DNA of 5,049 nucleotides from an uncultured Lachnospiraceae bacterium (lineage in GTDB: Bacteria > Bacillota > Clostridia > Lachnospirales > Lachnospiraceae). The translations under genes and the position numbers were made by a program. The stretch covers positions 1 to 5,049 of the forward strand of contig CANOFI010000185.1 in assembly GCA_947565255.1 (NCBI GenBank), in the 5' to 3' direction. Position 1 is the first letter of the stretch; every line of letters begins with the position of its first letter. Of the stretch, positions 1 through 5,049 are shown piece after piece. A model generated the notes under the pieces. It worked only from the letters and a program-made list of their open reading frames with translations. It was not told the origin of the DNA and did no database searches.

Positions 1-315
1 AAACCACTCTTTTTTGCTTGCCGCAAACAATTTGCTGTTCCTAACTCAATTCAATATTTACTCCTGGCCAAACCACTCTTTTTTGCTTGCCGCAAACAAT
101 TTGCTGTTCCTAACTCAATTCAATATTTACTCCTGGCCAAACCACTCTTTTTTGCTTGCCGCAAACAATTTGCTGTTCCTAACTCAATTCAATGTTTATT
201 TCTGACTGAACCGCTCTTTCCGCACACCACACACAATTTACTGTTCCTAAAAATCCATCAATCGTTGCTCCTGGCAGAACCACTTTTTACCCTTACAACA
301 ATACCTCCGCGTTCT
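1..315. repeat. 69-bp tandem repeat array, decaying to the right
   Basis: Units start at 1, 70, 139, 208 and about 277. Units 1 and 2 are identical over all 69 bases. Unit 3 matches for its first 55 bases and then diverges. Unit 4 keeps only islands (the opening AACCgCTCTTT, the centre CTGTTCCTA and the end GCTCCTGGCA). Unit 5 keeps little beyond GAACCACTTTTT. The central island of unit 4 is shifted by one base although the unit length is kept, so paired small indels have occurred. The left edge cuts the array, so the copy number is unknown. Because 69 is divisible by 3, two forward frames stay open through the good copies, which creates spurious 23-residue protein repeats. No other gene is visible before position 365. 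The pattern suggests recent amplification at the left with older degenerate copies at the right. Confidence 0.93.
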
Positions 316-317
316 AT

Positions 318-347
318 TTGTCCCCTTGCACACATATATTGGATAAT
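318..347 (+). promoter_or_regulatory. candidate sigma-A promoter for the symporter gene
   Basis: A -35-like TTGTCC (318-323) is followed after 18 bases by a -10-like GATAAT (342-347). Transcription would begin near 354, leaving about 20 bases of leader, just enough to include the ribosome binding site at 361-367. A competing -10, TATATT at 335-340, has a poorer -35. The assignment rests only on consensus matching in AT-rich DNA. Confidence 0.4.
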
Positions 348-360
348 AAAATGTTCCTTA

Positions 361-367
361 AAAGGTG
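361..367 (+). promoter_or_regulatory. ribosome binding site deciding the symporter start
   Basis: AAAGGTG lies 6 bases before the ATG at 374. The alternative GTG start at 365 falls inside this motif and has no usable Shine-Dalgarno of its own. A TAA at 359-361 blocks any start further upstream in this frame. Confidence 0.65.
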
Positions 368-373
368 TTCTGC

Positions 374-1762
374 ATGCATGTCATACACAACATAAACCAG
401 ATATTCTGGGGCTATCCCGCGCTGTTTTTGCTGATGGGGACCCATCTCTATTTTACAATCCGTCTTCATTTTATTCAAAAAAAGGTACTTCACGGAATCC
501 GCCTCAGCGTCACGCCGGAAACAAACAAAATTCCCTCAAAGCCGGAAACTGCATCAAAAACTTCCCATCAAAAAGGGCTCAGCGGTTTCTCCTCGCTTAT
601 GACCATCCTTGCCGCAACCCTCGGCACCGGAAATATTGTCGGCATGTCCACAGCCGTTGCCCTTGGCGGCCCGGGCGCCGTACTCTGGTGCTGGTTAACC
701 GGAATCCTTGGCATGGCCACCTCCTATGCCGAATGCTATCTGAGCCATCGTTTCCAGTTCAGGCAAAACGATGGGAGCCCAACCGGGGGAGCCATGTATA
801 TTTTTGCAAATATATTAAAACACCCTCTCACAGGCATTTTTTTCGCTTTTGCTGTCATTGCCGCCTCCCTGTTTCTCGGATGTGCCACCCAGTCCAATTC
901 CGCTGCCCTGGCTGCAGAGTCCGCATTCGGCATTCCGCCTGTGCTGACCGGAATGTTCTGTGCCATTTTAGTAGGCGCCGTACTGATGGGAGGATGCCAC
1001 GCAATCGGCAGAGTCTGCTCCGTTCTTGTTCCATTTATGGGCATTTTTTACATATTTTGCTGTGCTATTTTGTTAATTTTAACGAAAAATTATATACAAC
1101 CTGCACTAAAATTAATTGTCTTATCTGCTTTTTCAAAAGAATCCCTGACAGGCGGCATTTTAGGAGGCGGCCTGTCAACTGCCCTTCGTTACGGCATCGC
1201 AAGGGGATTATTTACCAATGAAGCCGGTCTCGGAACAGCCGGTATCACCTCCGCCTCTGCCGACACAAAAAGCTCAGGCCGCCAGGCGCTCATTTCCATG
1301 ACCGGTGTATTCTGGGACACAGTTGTCATGTGCGGCGTAACCGGTCTGTTAATTGTCACAGGTTTTCTGAAAAACCCGGCACGCATTTTATCATGCAGCG
1401 CCGGAGAACTGACGCTTAATGCCTTTTCTCTGCTTCCCTTTGGTGAACAGCTTCTCGGCATTTCCCTCATCCTGTTCGCAGCTTCTACAATGATTGGATG
1501 GTATTTTCTTGGAGAACGTGCATTCACCTTTTTAGAAGAACGAAACCTGCGCCTGCCCTCCCACACAAAGCCCGCCGGATACCAAGTACAAAAAAAGACG
1601 CATCTGCAGCTATACAAATGCGCCTATCTTGTTCTTTTATTTGCCGGCTCCTTTTTGTCAATGGAACTCATCTGGGAACTGACGGATTTTATTAACTTAT
1701 TTTTACTGCTGCCAAATATATACCTGTTGTGGCGCCTGCGGCGAGAAATACAATATGAATAA
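374..1762 (+). CDS. Alanine/glycine:cation symporter family (AGCS) transporter
   Basis: This is a complete 462-residue polytopic membrane protein, within the usual 440-490 residues of the family. AGCS proteins import alanine or glycine together with Na+ (or H+) and have a LeuT-type fold. Family landmarks occur in order, numbered from the ATG: an N-terminal hydrophobic segment followed by TIRL; LAATLGTGN near 79-87 and GGPGAVLW near 98-105, matching the signature GTGNIxG...GGPGA; GGAMYIF at 138-144; TQSNSAA at 172-178; GLFTNEAGLG at 278-287; FWDT at 313-316; GWYFLGERAF at 375-384; and WELTDFIN near 434-441. The ATG at 374 is preferred over GTG 365 (465 residues) because of its ribosome binding site. 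Departures from the common pattern include GGAM where GGPM is usual and a Ser inside the usual QANS motif, so it is a divergent member. Substrate and coupling ion cannot be told from the sequence. It appears monocistronic, convergent with the pectate lyase gene. Confidence 0.95.
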   Translation: MHVIHNINQIFWGYPALFLLMGTHLYFTIRLHFIQKKVLHGIRLSVTPETNKIPSKPETASKTSHQKGLSGFSSLMTILAATLGTGNIVGMSTAVALGGPGAVLWCWLTGILGMATSYAECYLSHRFQFRQNDGSPTGGAMYIFANILKHPLTGIFFAFAVIAASLFLGCATQSNSAALAAESAFGIPPVLTGMFCAILVGAVLMGGCHAIGRVCSVLVPFMGIFYIFCCAILLILTKNYIQPALKLIVLSAFSKESLTGGILGGGLSTALRYGIARGLFTNEAGLGTAGITSASADTKSSGRQALISMTGVFWDTVVMCGVTGLLIVTGFLKNPARILSCSAGELTLNAFSLLPFGEQLLGISLILFAASTMIGWYFLGERAFTFLEERNLRLPSHTKPAGYQVQKKTHLQLYKCAYLVLLFAGSFLSMELIWELTDFINLFLLLPNIYLLWRLRREIQYE

Positions 1763-1896
1763 TAACCATCAAAGCTTTATCTGACAGCGCTTTACAGAAC
1801 ATACCAAAGTCAAAAATGAATACGTAAGCAACAAGAATTTAGTCCGTTATGGCATATGCTCCCGGCTCATTGCATACAGAAAATCAAGCACCACAT
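1763..1896. other. convergent intergenic spacer without a clear terminator
   Basis: The stop codons of the symporter and the pectate lyase face each other across 134 bases. Only weak dyads are visible: AAAGC...GCTTT near 1773-1796, and TATGC...GCATA at 1855-1876 next to the palindrome GCATATGC (1852-1859). None carries a long GC stem or a T-run on either strand. Termination may be Rho-dependent or rely on weak structures. Confidence 0.5.
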
Positions 1897-3366
1897 TTAT
1901 TCCCCTGATTTTTCATATGCTTTGTCCGGATTCTGCACCAGGTACTCTAAAAATACATCGAGATTTGTGTAACCGCTGGCATTCACTTTTGCACCATCAG
2001 ATGCATCTTCGGGGTTAAGTCCGCTTTCTTTTTCCCATGCATCGCTCATACCGTCTCCGTCGCTGTCCCTGTATGGCGTATACTGGGCAAGCGGCGGATA
2101 GTAACTGCCCCAGGATTCGTCATATCCGATGGACTCTGTGGGCTTGTCAATCAGCTTGCCTTTTCCGCTCTCAACCGCCTCCAATACGGCCGTATCCACC
2201 GCATCGCGGCTCAGCGACGCGCCGACGCCCTCCATGACCTGCGTATAGGCATCTTTTGCATCCACAATATTATCCATAACGGAGAACGAAAAACGCCCCT
2301 TCTGCACATATGTCTCCATATTAATCGGTTTGTCTTCCGAAAATTCAAATATGCTGTACTGATCCTCTGGCACTTCGTCGTTCATGGAATTTCCCTCCGC
2401 ATACATCTGTGCATAAGGACACTCCTCGCTGAACATATATTTGCCGCCGCTAATTGGTCCGGACCTGTAATAATTTTTGATATAATTGCATTTTGTTATG
2501 CTGTTCTCATCGTGGTTTTTCCCTGCGCTCTTCGCATTCCAGTTATAAACCACATTGTTGATAAACTCCACATTAAATCCTTCCGCATCCTCCGTATACG
2601 GTGTGTAATTGCCGTTCATCGGACTGCGGTTCCTATGGGTAAAAAACAGATTATTATGAAACGTTACCTTCTGCCCCGTACTTCCGCGGATCAAAGACCC
2701 CATGCCGTGTGTTCCTTTTGCATTGATGGAATTATTCAGACTCTCGCTGATTAAGCACCACTGCACGCTGACATCATCGCTGTTTGACACGGACAATGTC
2801 TCATCCGTCCCCCAGGATGTCGTCAAATGGTCTGTCAGCACATGCCTGGAATCCTTCACCCACACGGCATCGCTTTCTTCCCTGGCCAAATCCCCGGGCC
2901 GCATCCTTAAATATCTGACAATCGCCTCTTCGGTTTCCACGATAAGCCCGTACTCCGCCAGGCAAATGCCATCTCCGGGAGCTGTCTGCCCCGCAATGGT
3001 GATGTACGGATTTTTGATGGTCAGATGCGACTGCAGATGAATGGTTCCGCACACCTTAAATACCACAATACGCGGCCCTTCCGCTTCCACGGCCGCACGA
3101 AGGGAGCCTTCCCCGCCGTCATCCAGATTGGTAACCTCTATCACTTTACCTCCCCGGCCGCCTTTTGTATATTTTCCAAACCCGTCTGCACCCAAAAAAC
3201 CCAAGGGCTCCTTTGTATCCTTCTCAAATCCAAGACTGGTAAAATAGACATCCGCCGTGGAATCTGCCTTCTTTTCTTTCTTTGTGTCACCCGCAGAGTT
3301 ATTGCCGCAGCCCGTCATAAGCAGACTTCCGATTAACAATGCCAGTACAAACGCCGCTTTTTTCAT
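1897..3366 (-). CDS. Pectate-lyase-like (PL1 type) secreted lipoprotein
   Basis: This 489-residue protein begins with a lipoprotein signal peptide: MKKAAF, a hydrophobic core, and lipobox LMTGC with the lipidated Cys at 20. A polar linker (about 21-40) leads to a right-handed beta-helix domain of the pectate lyase type. Landmarks are GADGFGKYTKGGRGG (59-73), VTNLDDGGEGSLRAA (78-92), the VVFKVCGTIHL strand (101-111), ITIAGQTAPGDG (122-133), DHLTTSWGTDE (179-189), QWCLISESLNNS (202-213) and HRNRSP (244-249). The Arg in RSP (247) aligns with the catalytic Arg of the PL1 RxP motif; Asp166, Asp179 and Asp188 are plausible calcium-site acids. Near the C-terminus DSDGDGMSDAWEKESGLNP (434-452) is the Asp-rich calcium-binding repeat often attached to these lyases. 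The family cleaves pectate by beta-elimination; here it would act outside the cell, tethered to the membrane. AGGAG ends 7 bases before the ATG. No other pectin-use gene is visible, so the exact substrate is uncertain. Confidence 0.93.
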   Translation of the reverse strand: MKKAAFVLALLIGSLLMTGCGNNSAGDTKKEKKADSTADVYFTSLGFEKDTKEPLGFLGADGFGKYTKGGRGGKVIEVTNLDDGGEGSLRAAVEAEGPRIVVFKVCGTIHLQSHLTIKNPYITIAGQTAPGDGICLAEYGLIVETEEAIVRYLRMRPGDLAREESDAVWVKDSRHVLTDHLTTSWGTDETLSVSNSDDVSVQWCLISESLNNSINAKGTHGMGSLIRGSTGQKVTFHNNLFFTHRNRSPMNGNYTPYTEDAEGFNVEFINNVVYNWNAKSAGKNHDENSITKCNYIKNYYRSGPISGGKYMFSEECPYAQMYAEGNSMNDEVPEDQYSIFEFSEDKPINMETYVQKGRFSFSVMDNIVDAKDAYTQVMEGVGASLSRDAVDTAVLEAVESGKGKLIDKPTESIGYDESWGSYYPPLAQYTPYRDSDGDGMSDAWEKESGLNPEDASDGAKVNASGYTNLDVFLEYLVQNPDKAYEKSGE

Positions 3367-3404
3367 GCTTCCTCTCCTCGCAATATTGTATCTTTCATAC
3401 TTTT

Positions 3405-3433
3405 AGTGTAACACGTCATGCCGGATCTGTCAA
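3405..3433 (-). promoter_or_regulatory. sigma-A promoter of the pectate lyase gene
   Basis: Read on the minus strand, a perfect -35 TTGACA (3433-3428) is followed after exactly 17 bases by TACACT (3410-3405), matching 4 of 6 positions of TATAAT. Transcription would start near 3398, giving a leader of about 32 bases with the AGGAG site at 3378-3374. The -35 box lies inside the left copy of the direct repeat at 3425-3441, a natural position for repression. Confidence 0.75.
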
Positions 3434-3466
3434 AAATAATTCTTCCTCAATCTGGTAAAAATTATC
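3425..3466. repeat. imperfect 17-bp direct repeat, possible operator
   Basis: ATCTGTCAAAAATAATT (3425-3441) and ATCTGGTAAAAATTATC (3450-3466) agree at 13 of 17 positions with a 25-bp period. The left copy covers the pectate lyase -35 box. The right copy begins the dyad arm AATCTGG. The function is inferred from placement only; low-complexity A/T content contributes part of the match. Confidence 0.35.
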
Positions 3467-3492
3467 GTTTTTTTTGCAAAAAAATCCAGATT
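3449..3492. repeat. dyad AATCTGG...CCAGATT enclosing a T/A tract palindrome
   Basis: AATCTGG at 3449-3455 is matched by its complement CCAGATT at 3486-3492. Between them lies a second palindrome, seven Ts, GC, seven As (3469-3484). The two dyads do not share a centre. The element sits between the two divergent promoters, so it could be a regulator site or a curved-DNA segment rather than a terminator; neither flanking gene ends here. Confidence 0.4.
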
Positions 3493-3496
3493 AATC

Positions 3497-3525
3497 TTTA
3501 CGAAATCAAAATTTTCATATATGAT
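3497..3525 (+). promoter_or_regulatory. sigma-A promoter of the FecR-domain gene
   Basis: TTTACG (3497-3502) and TATGAT (3520-3525) are separated by 17 bases. A start of transcription near 3532 would leave a leader of about 26 bases containing the AAAGGGG ribosome binding site (3543-3549). The -10 matches 5 of 6 consensus positions and the -35 matches 4 of 6. Confidence 0.6.
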
Positions 3526-3557
3526 AAAGGTAGTATATTAAAAAAGGGGCATAAGCA

Positions 3558-4577
3558 ATGAAAGAACAACCATCAACTAAATCAAATAGCAACTTGAAAA
3601 TCCGTCTGTTTGCTGTTGTTGGCATACTGGCTGTAATCGCTGTCGCTGCCGCTGTATTTTTCCTGAACAGGCGCGGGCAGACACAATTTCGTGAGATATC
3701 CATCTTTGAAGCCAAAGCAGACGCAACCGTTCTGCGAAAAGGGCAGACGATTGATACATACAAGGGGATGAAGCTTGAGAACGGCGACCACTTAACGGTT
3801 GGTCCGGAAGGCTTCATTCGGCTCCTTCTGGATGACGATAAATATGTAACCCTGGAGCCCAAAACCGAAATTGAGCTGCTCGCCTCCGGAGACAGCAAAG
3901 ACAGCAAAACAGAAATCAAGCTCATCAGCGGGGCTATATTAAATGAAATCAACAATAAGCTGAGCAGGGATTCGACTTATAAAATTCACACGCCGAACTC
4001 TGTCATGGCCGTACGAGGCACAGTATTCCGTGTTGCCATGCAGCAGCAGGCAGACGAATGTCTTGTTGACCTTGCCGTTTTGGACGGAAAGGTCGGCGCA
4101 GCACTGATTTCACCGGACGGAAGCATTTCCGACGAGGAGACACTTGTTACTGTCGGTCAGTCCGCACAGTTCCAAAGTGATGAAAACGGCGTAAAAACCG
4201 TATTCAGCGGAAAAGAGATTGACTATTCTGCTTTCCCGAAATTAATCCGCAACCGTATTCTGGACTTAAAGAAAAGCGGGCGTTTAAACCAGCTGCCGCT
4301 TACGGAAGAACAATTGGAAGAAAAGTTCAACACAGCAAACGAGGAATCCACATCGGTCGAAAATTCTCAAACCAGTCATACCGAATCGGATATCTGTGTT
4401 GTAACGTTTTTAGATGCCGGCGGCAATCTGTTTGCCACGCAGAAGGTAGAGAAAGGCTCAAAGGTCTCTTTGCCGGCACTTTCCCCATCCACCGGCTCTG
4501 CATGGTATGACAAGGATGGAGCGGAATATGATTTCAATACGATTGTCACAGAAGATTTGACACTCTCATACCGCTAA
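3558..4577 (+). CDS. Membrane-anchored FecR-domain protein with C-terminal Flg_new (InlB B-type) repeat
   Basis: This is a 339-residue protein. A short basic cytoplasmic tail (1-16) precedes one hydrophobic segment (about 17-36), so the rest probably lies outside the membrane. Residues about 45-215 form a FecR-type domain: a beta-rich stretch with the charged repeat LLLDDDKYVTLEPKTEIEL (89-107) leads to the hallmark TPNSVMAVRGTVFRV (145-159), then a DLAVLDGKVGA strand (171-181) and VTVGQSAQF (197-205). A linker (about 220-278) includes an acidic, Glu- and Ser/Thr-rich stretch from about 249 to 277. Residues 280-339 match the Listeria/Bacteroides Flg_new repeat: VTFLDAGG at the start, WYDKDGAEYDF at 316-326, and TEDLTL near the end. 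Classical FecR proteins relay signals from TonB receptors to an ECF sigma factor; neither partner is seen and none is expected in a Gram-positive, so the role here is unknown, plausibly extracellular sensing or binding. AAAGGGG lies 8 bases before the ATG. It is divergent from the pectate lyase gene and followed by a strong terminator. Confidence 0.9.
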   Translation: MKEQPSTKSNSNLKIRLFAVVGILAVIAVAAAVFFLNRRGQTQFREISIFEAKADATVLRKGQTIDTYKGMKLENGDHLTVGPEGFIRLLLDDDKYVTLEPKTEIELLASGDSKDSKTEIKLISGAILNEINNKLSRDSTYKIHTPNSVMAVRGTVFRVAMQQQADECLVDLAVLDGKVGAALISPDGSISDEETLVTVGQSAQFQSDENGVKTVFSGKEIDYSAFPKLIRNRILDLKKSGRLNQLPLTEEQLEEKFNTANEESTSVENSQTSHTESDICVVTFLDAGGNLFATQKVEKGSKVSLPALSPSTGSAWYDKDGAEYDFNTIVTEDLTLSYR

Positions 4578-4594
4578 AACTTAAAATACTACAC

Positions 4595-4630
4595 AGAAAG
4601 GCTGCCGCACGCGGCAGCCTTTCTCATTAT
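4595..4630 (+). terminator. strong intrinsic terminator after the FecR-domain gene
   Basis: A perfect 14-base inverted repeat (4595-4608 with 4611-4624) pairs AGAAAGGCTGCCGC with its complement around a two-base centre; the innermost pair would open to give a tetraloop. The right arm ends in CCTTTCT and runs into an AT-rich tail, so the U-rich segment is short and partly in the stem. It starts 17 bases after the stop codon, and its near symmetry may let it work in both directions. Confidence 0.85.
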
Positions 4631-4915
4631 CCATACAGCATTCCAGATATTAGCGAAACTTTTCTTTCACTACCAGAGCTTGGAAAATGTATATAAAAAT
4701 ACAGCGGCTTCAAAACGCTTTGGAGCGGATTATATACATTTTCCAAACTCGTCACTCCGAATAAGACTTCCGCAATTACCTGAAATGCATCATTCGCATA
4801 AAAGGAGCATCGTTTGAAAAATATGTTTTTCACTGCTATTTGTTCCTTAAGGCATGTCTGATAATTCATTCACGTCAGACGCACTCTGGCGAAACGAAAG
4901 GAATGCGTGATTTTT
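4625..4915. other. gene-free region between FecR-domain gene and the truncated last gene
   Basis: No convincing gene lies here; the only minus-strand frame (4627-4869) lacks a ribosome binding site and crosses the long hairpin. Besides that hairpin the region holds: a small hairpin TGAAAAA/TTTTTCA (4815-4821 with 4826-4832); a strong Shine-Dalgarno-like AAAAGGAG (4800-4807) with no long gene behind it; GTCTGA/TCAGAC (4856-4861 with 4875-4880); CAGA/TCTG (4876-4879 with 4885-4888); and TCACG/CGTGA (4870-4874 with 4906-4910). The last three overlap and cannot all form, which resembles a regulatory leader. A weak promoter candidate is TTGAAA (4814-4819), 17 bases, TATTTG (4837-4842). Confidence 0.5.
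4676..4750. repeat. long near-perfect inverted repeat (hairpin) in intergenic DNA
   Basis: TGGAAAATGTATATAA at 4681-4696 is repeated as its exact complement at 4730-4745. One more pair (4680/4746) gives 17 perfect pairs, then a single mismatch, then GAG (4676-4678) with CTC (4748-4750). Inside, GCTTCAAA (4707-4714) pairs with TTTGGAGC (4719-4726), one pair being G-T, around a 4-base loop. The internal loop is asymmetric. No T-run follows, so it is not a typical intrinsic terminator. No flanking target-site duplication is visible. It could be a small palindromic mobile remnant, a structured leader or small RNA, or a protein site. Confidence 0.75.
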
Positions 4916-5049
4916 ATGAAAAAAAAGACCTGTATTACAGCAGTCGTGATACTACTTCTTAGTTTTTGCACCAGTTATTTTCAATTTTTCTTGATAAATT
5001 CCACAATGAAATTATACACTCGTTCCCGTCCTATTCCTCTGGCTGATTT
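4916..5049 (+). CDS. N-terminus of a membrane-anchored or exported protein, cut by the window edge
   Basis: An ATG at 4916 opens a frame that has no stop through the last base (44 complete codons). It begins MKKKTC, followed by a hydrophobic segment at about residues 6-27 (core VVILLLSF) and then a polar stretch ending TRSRPIPLAD. This is a signal peptide or membrane anchor; the Cys at 18 is preceded by Phe and is not a good lipobox. The Shine-Dalgarno-like GAAAGGA (4896-4902) lies 13 bases away, longer than usual, but the ATG at 4903 is in another frame and opens only 19 codons. The product is not recognised. A helix close to the start followed by a motif like RxRPIPLAD resembles the opening of some CHASE2-type extracellular sensor domains; this is a guess from pattern only. 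Confidence 0.6.
   Translation, partial: MKKKTCITAVVILLLSFCTSYFQFFLINSTMKLYTRSRPIPLAD

Noticed and set aside
1..315. CRISPR array.
   Set aside because: The whole 69-bp unit repeats, with no variable spacers between conserved repeats, and no cas gene is visible.
1..1221. A forward frame free of stops from the left edge to 1221, including a 318-codon stretch from a TTG at 265.
   Set aside because: It overlaps the AGCS symporter gene for about 850 bases in another frame. Its product is rich in Cys, His, Arg and Pro with no family motif. The early part is open only because the repeat period is a multiple of three.
2702..3052. Reading frames of 80-112 codons on both strands inside the pectate lyase gene.
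   Set aside because: They are shadows of a gene whose product has clear family motifs throughout; none has its own ribosome binding site or recognisable product.
3469..3484. Intrinsic terminator at the T/A tract.
   Set aside because: The stem has only A-T pairs around a central GC and lies between two divergent promoters, where no transcript from the window would end.
4676..4750. Insertion sequence with terminal inverted repeats.
   Set aside because: Only 33 bases separate the main arms, there is no transposase, and the flanks show no target-site duplication. A miniature element remains possible but unproven.
4627..4869. An 80-residue minus-strand reading frame.
   Set aside because: There is no Shine-Dalgarno before its ATG, it passes through both arms of the long hairpin, and it shows no recognisable motif.
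4903..4962. ATG at 4903 as the start of the last gene.
   Set aside because: It is in a different frame, stops after 19 codons, and lies directly against the Shine-Dalgarno-like GAAAGGA with no spacer.

Overview
The window reads as chromosomal DNA of a Gram-positive gut-type Clostridia, most likely a Lachnospiraceae relative. The evidence is AT-rich intergenic DNA around moderately GC-rich genes, AGGAG-like ribosome binding sites, sigma-A-type promoters, a lipoprotein with a short lipobox leader, and a FecR/Flg_new membrane protein of a kind common in that group. The genus cannot be fixed from the sequence alone.

Layout, left to right. (1) Positions 1-315 hold a tandem array with an exact 69-bp period. 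Two units are identical, the third diverges at its end, and the rest decays; the array is cut by the left edge. (2) Positions 374-1762 (+) encode a complete alanine/glycine:cation symporter of the AGCS family. (3) A 134-bp convergent gap with no convincing terminator follows. (4) Positions 1897-3366 (-) encode a secreted, lipid-anchored pectate-lyase-like protein of the PL1 type with a C-terminal calcium-binding Asp-rich motif. (5) A 191-bp divergent intergenic region carries back-to-back promoters, an imperfect direct repeat overlapping one -35 box, and an A/T-tract dyad. (6) Positions 3558-4577 (+) encode a single-pass membrane protein with an extracellular FecR domain and one C-terminal Flg_new/InlB-B-type repeat, closed by a very strong hairpin terminator. 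(7) Positions 4625-4915 form a gene-free leader region with a long near-perfect inverted repeat and several smaller, partly exclusive hairpins. (8) From 4916 a new membrane or exported protein begins and runs off the right edge.

The genes do not form one obvious pathway. The symporter stands alone. The pectate lyase and the FecR-like protein are divergent and could share control through their common promoter region. The FecR-like protein and the truncated last gene are co-directional but separated by a terminator. No CRISPR array, tRNA, rRNA, transposase or recognisable defence system is present. The parts least explained by standard annotation are the 69-bp array, the long hairpin at 4676-4750 and the leader in front of the truncated gene.
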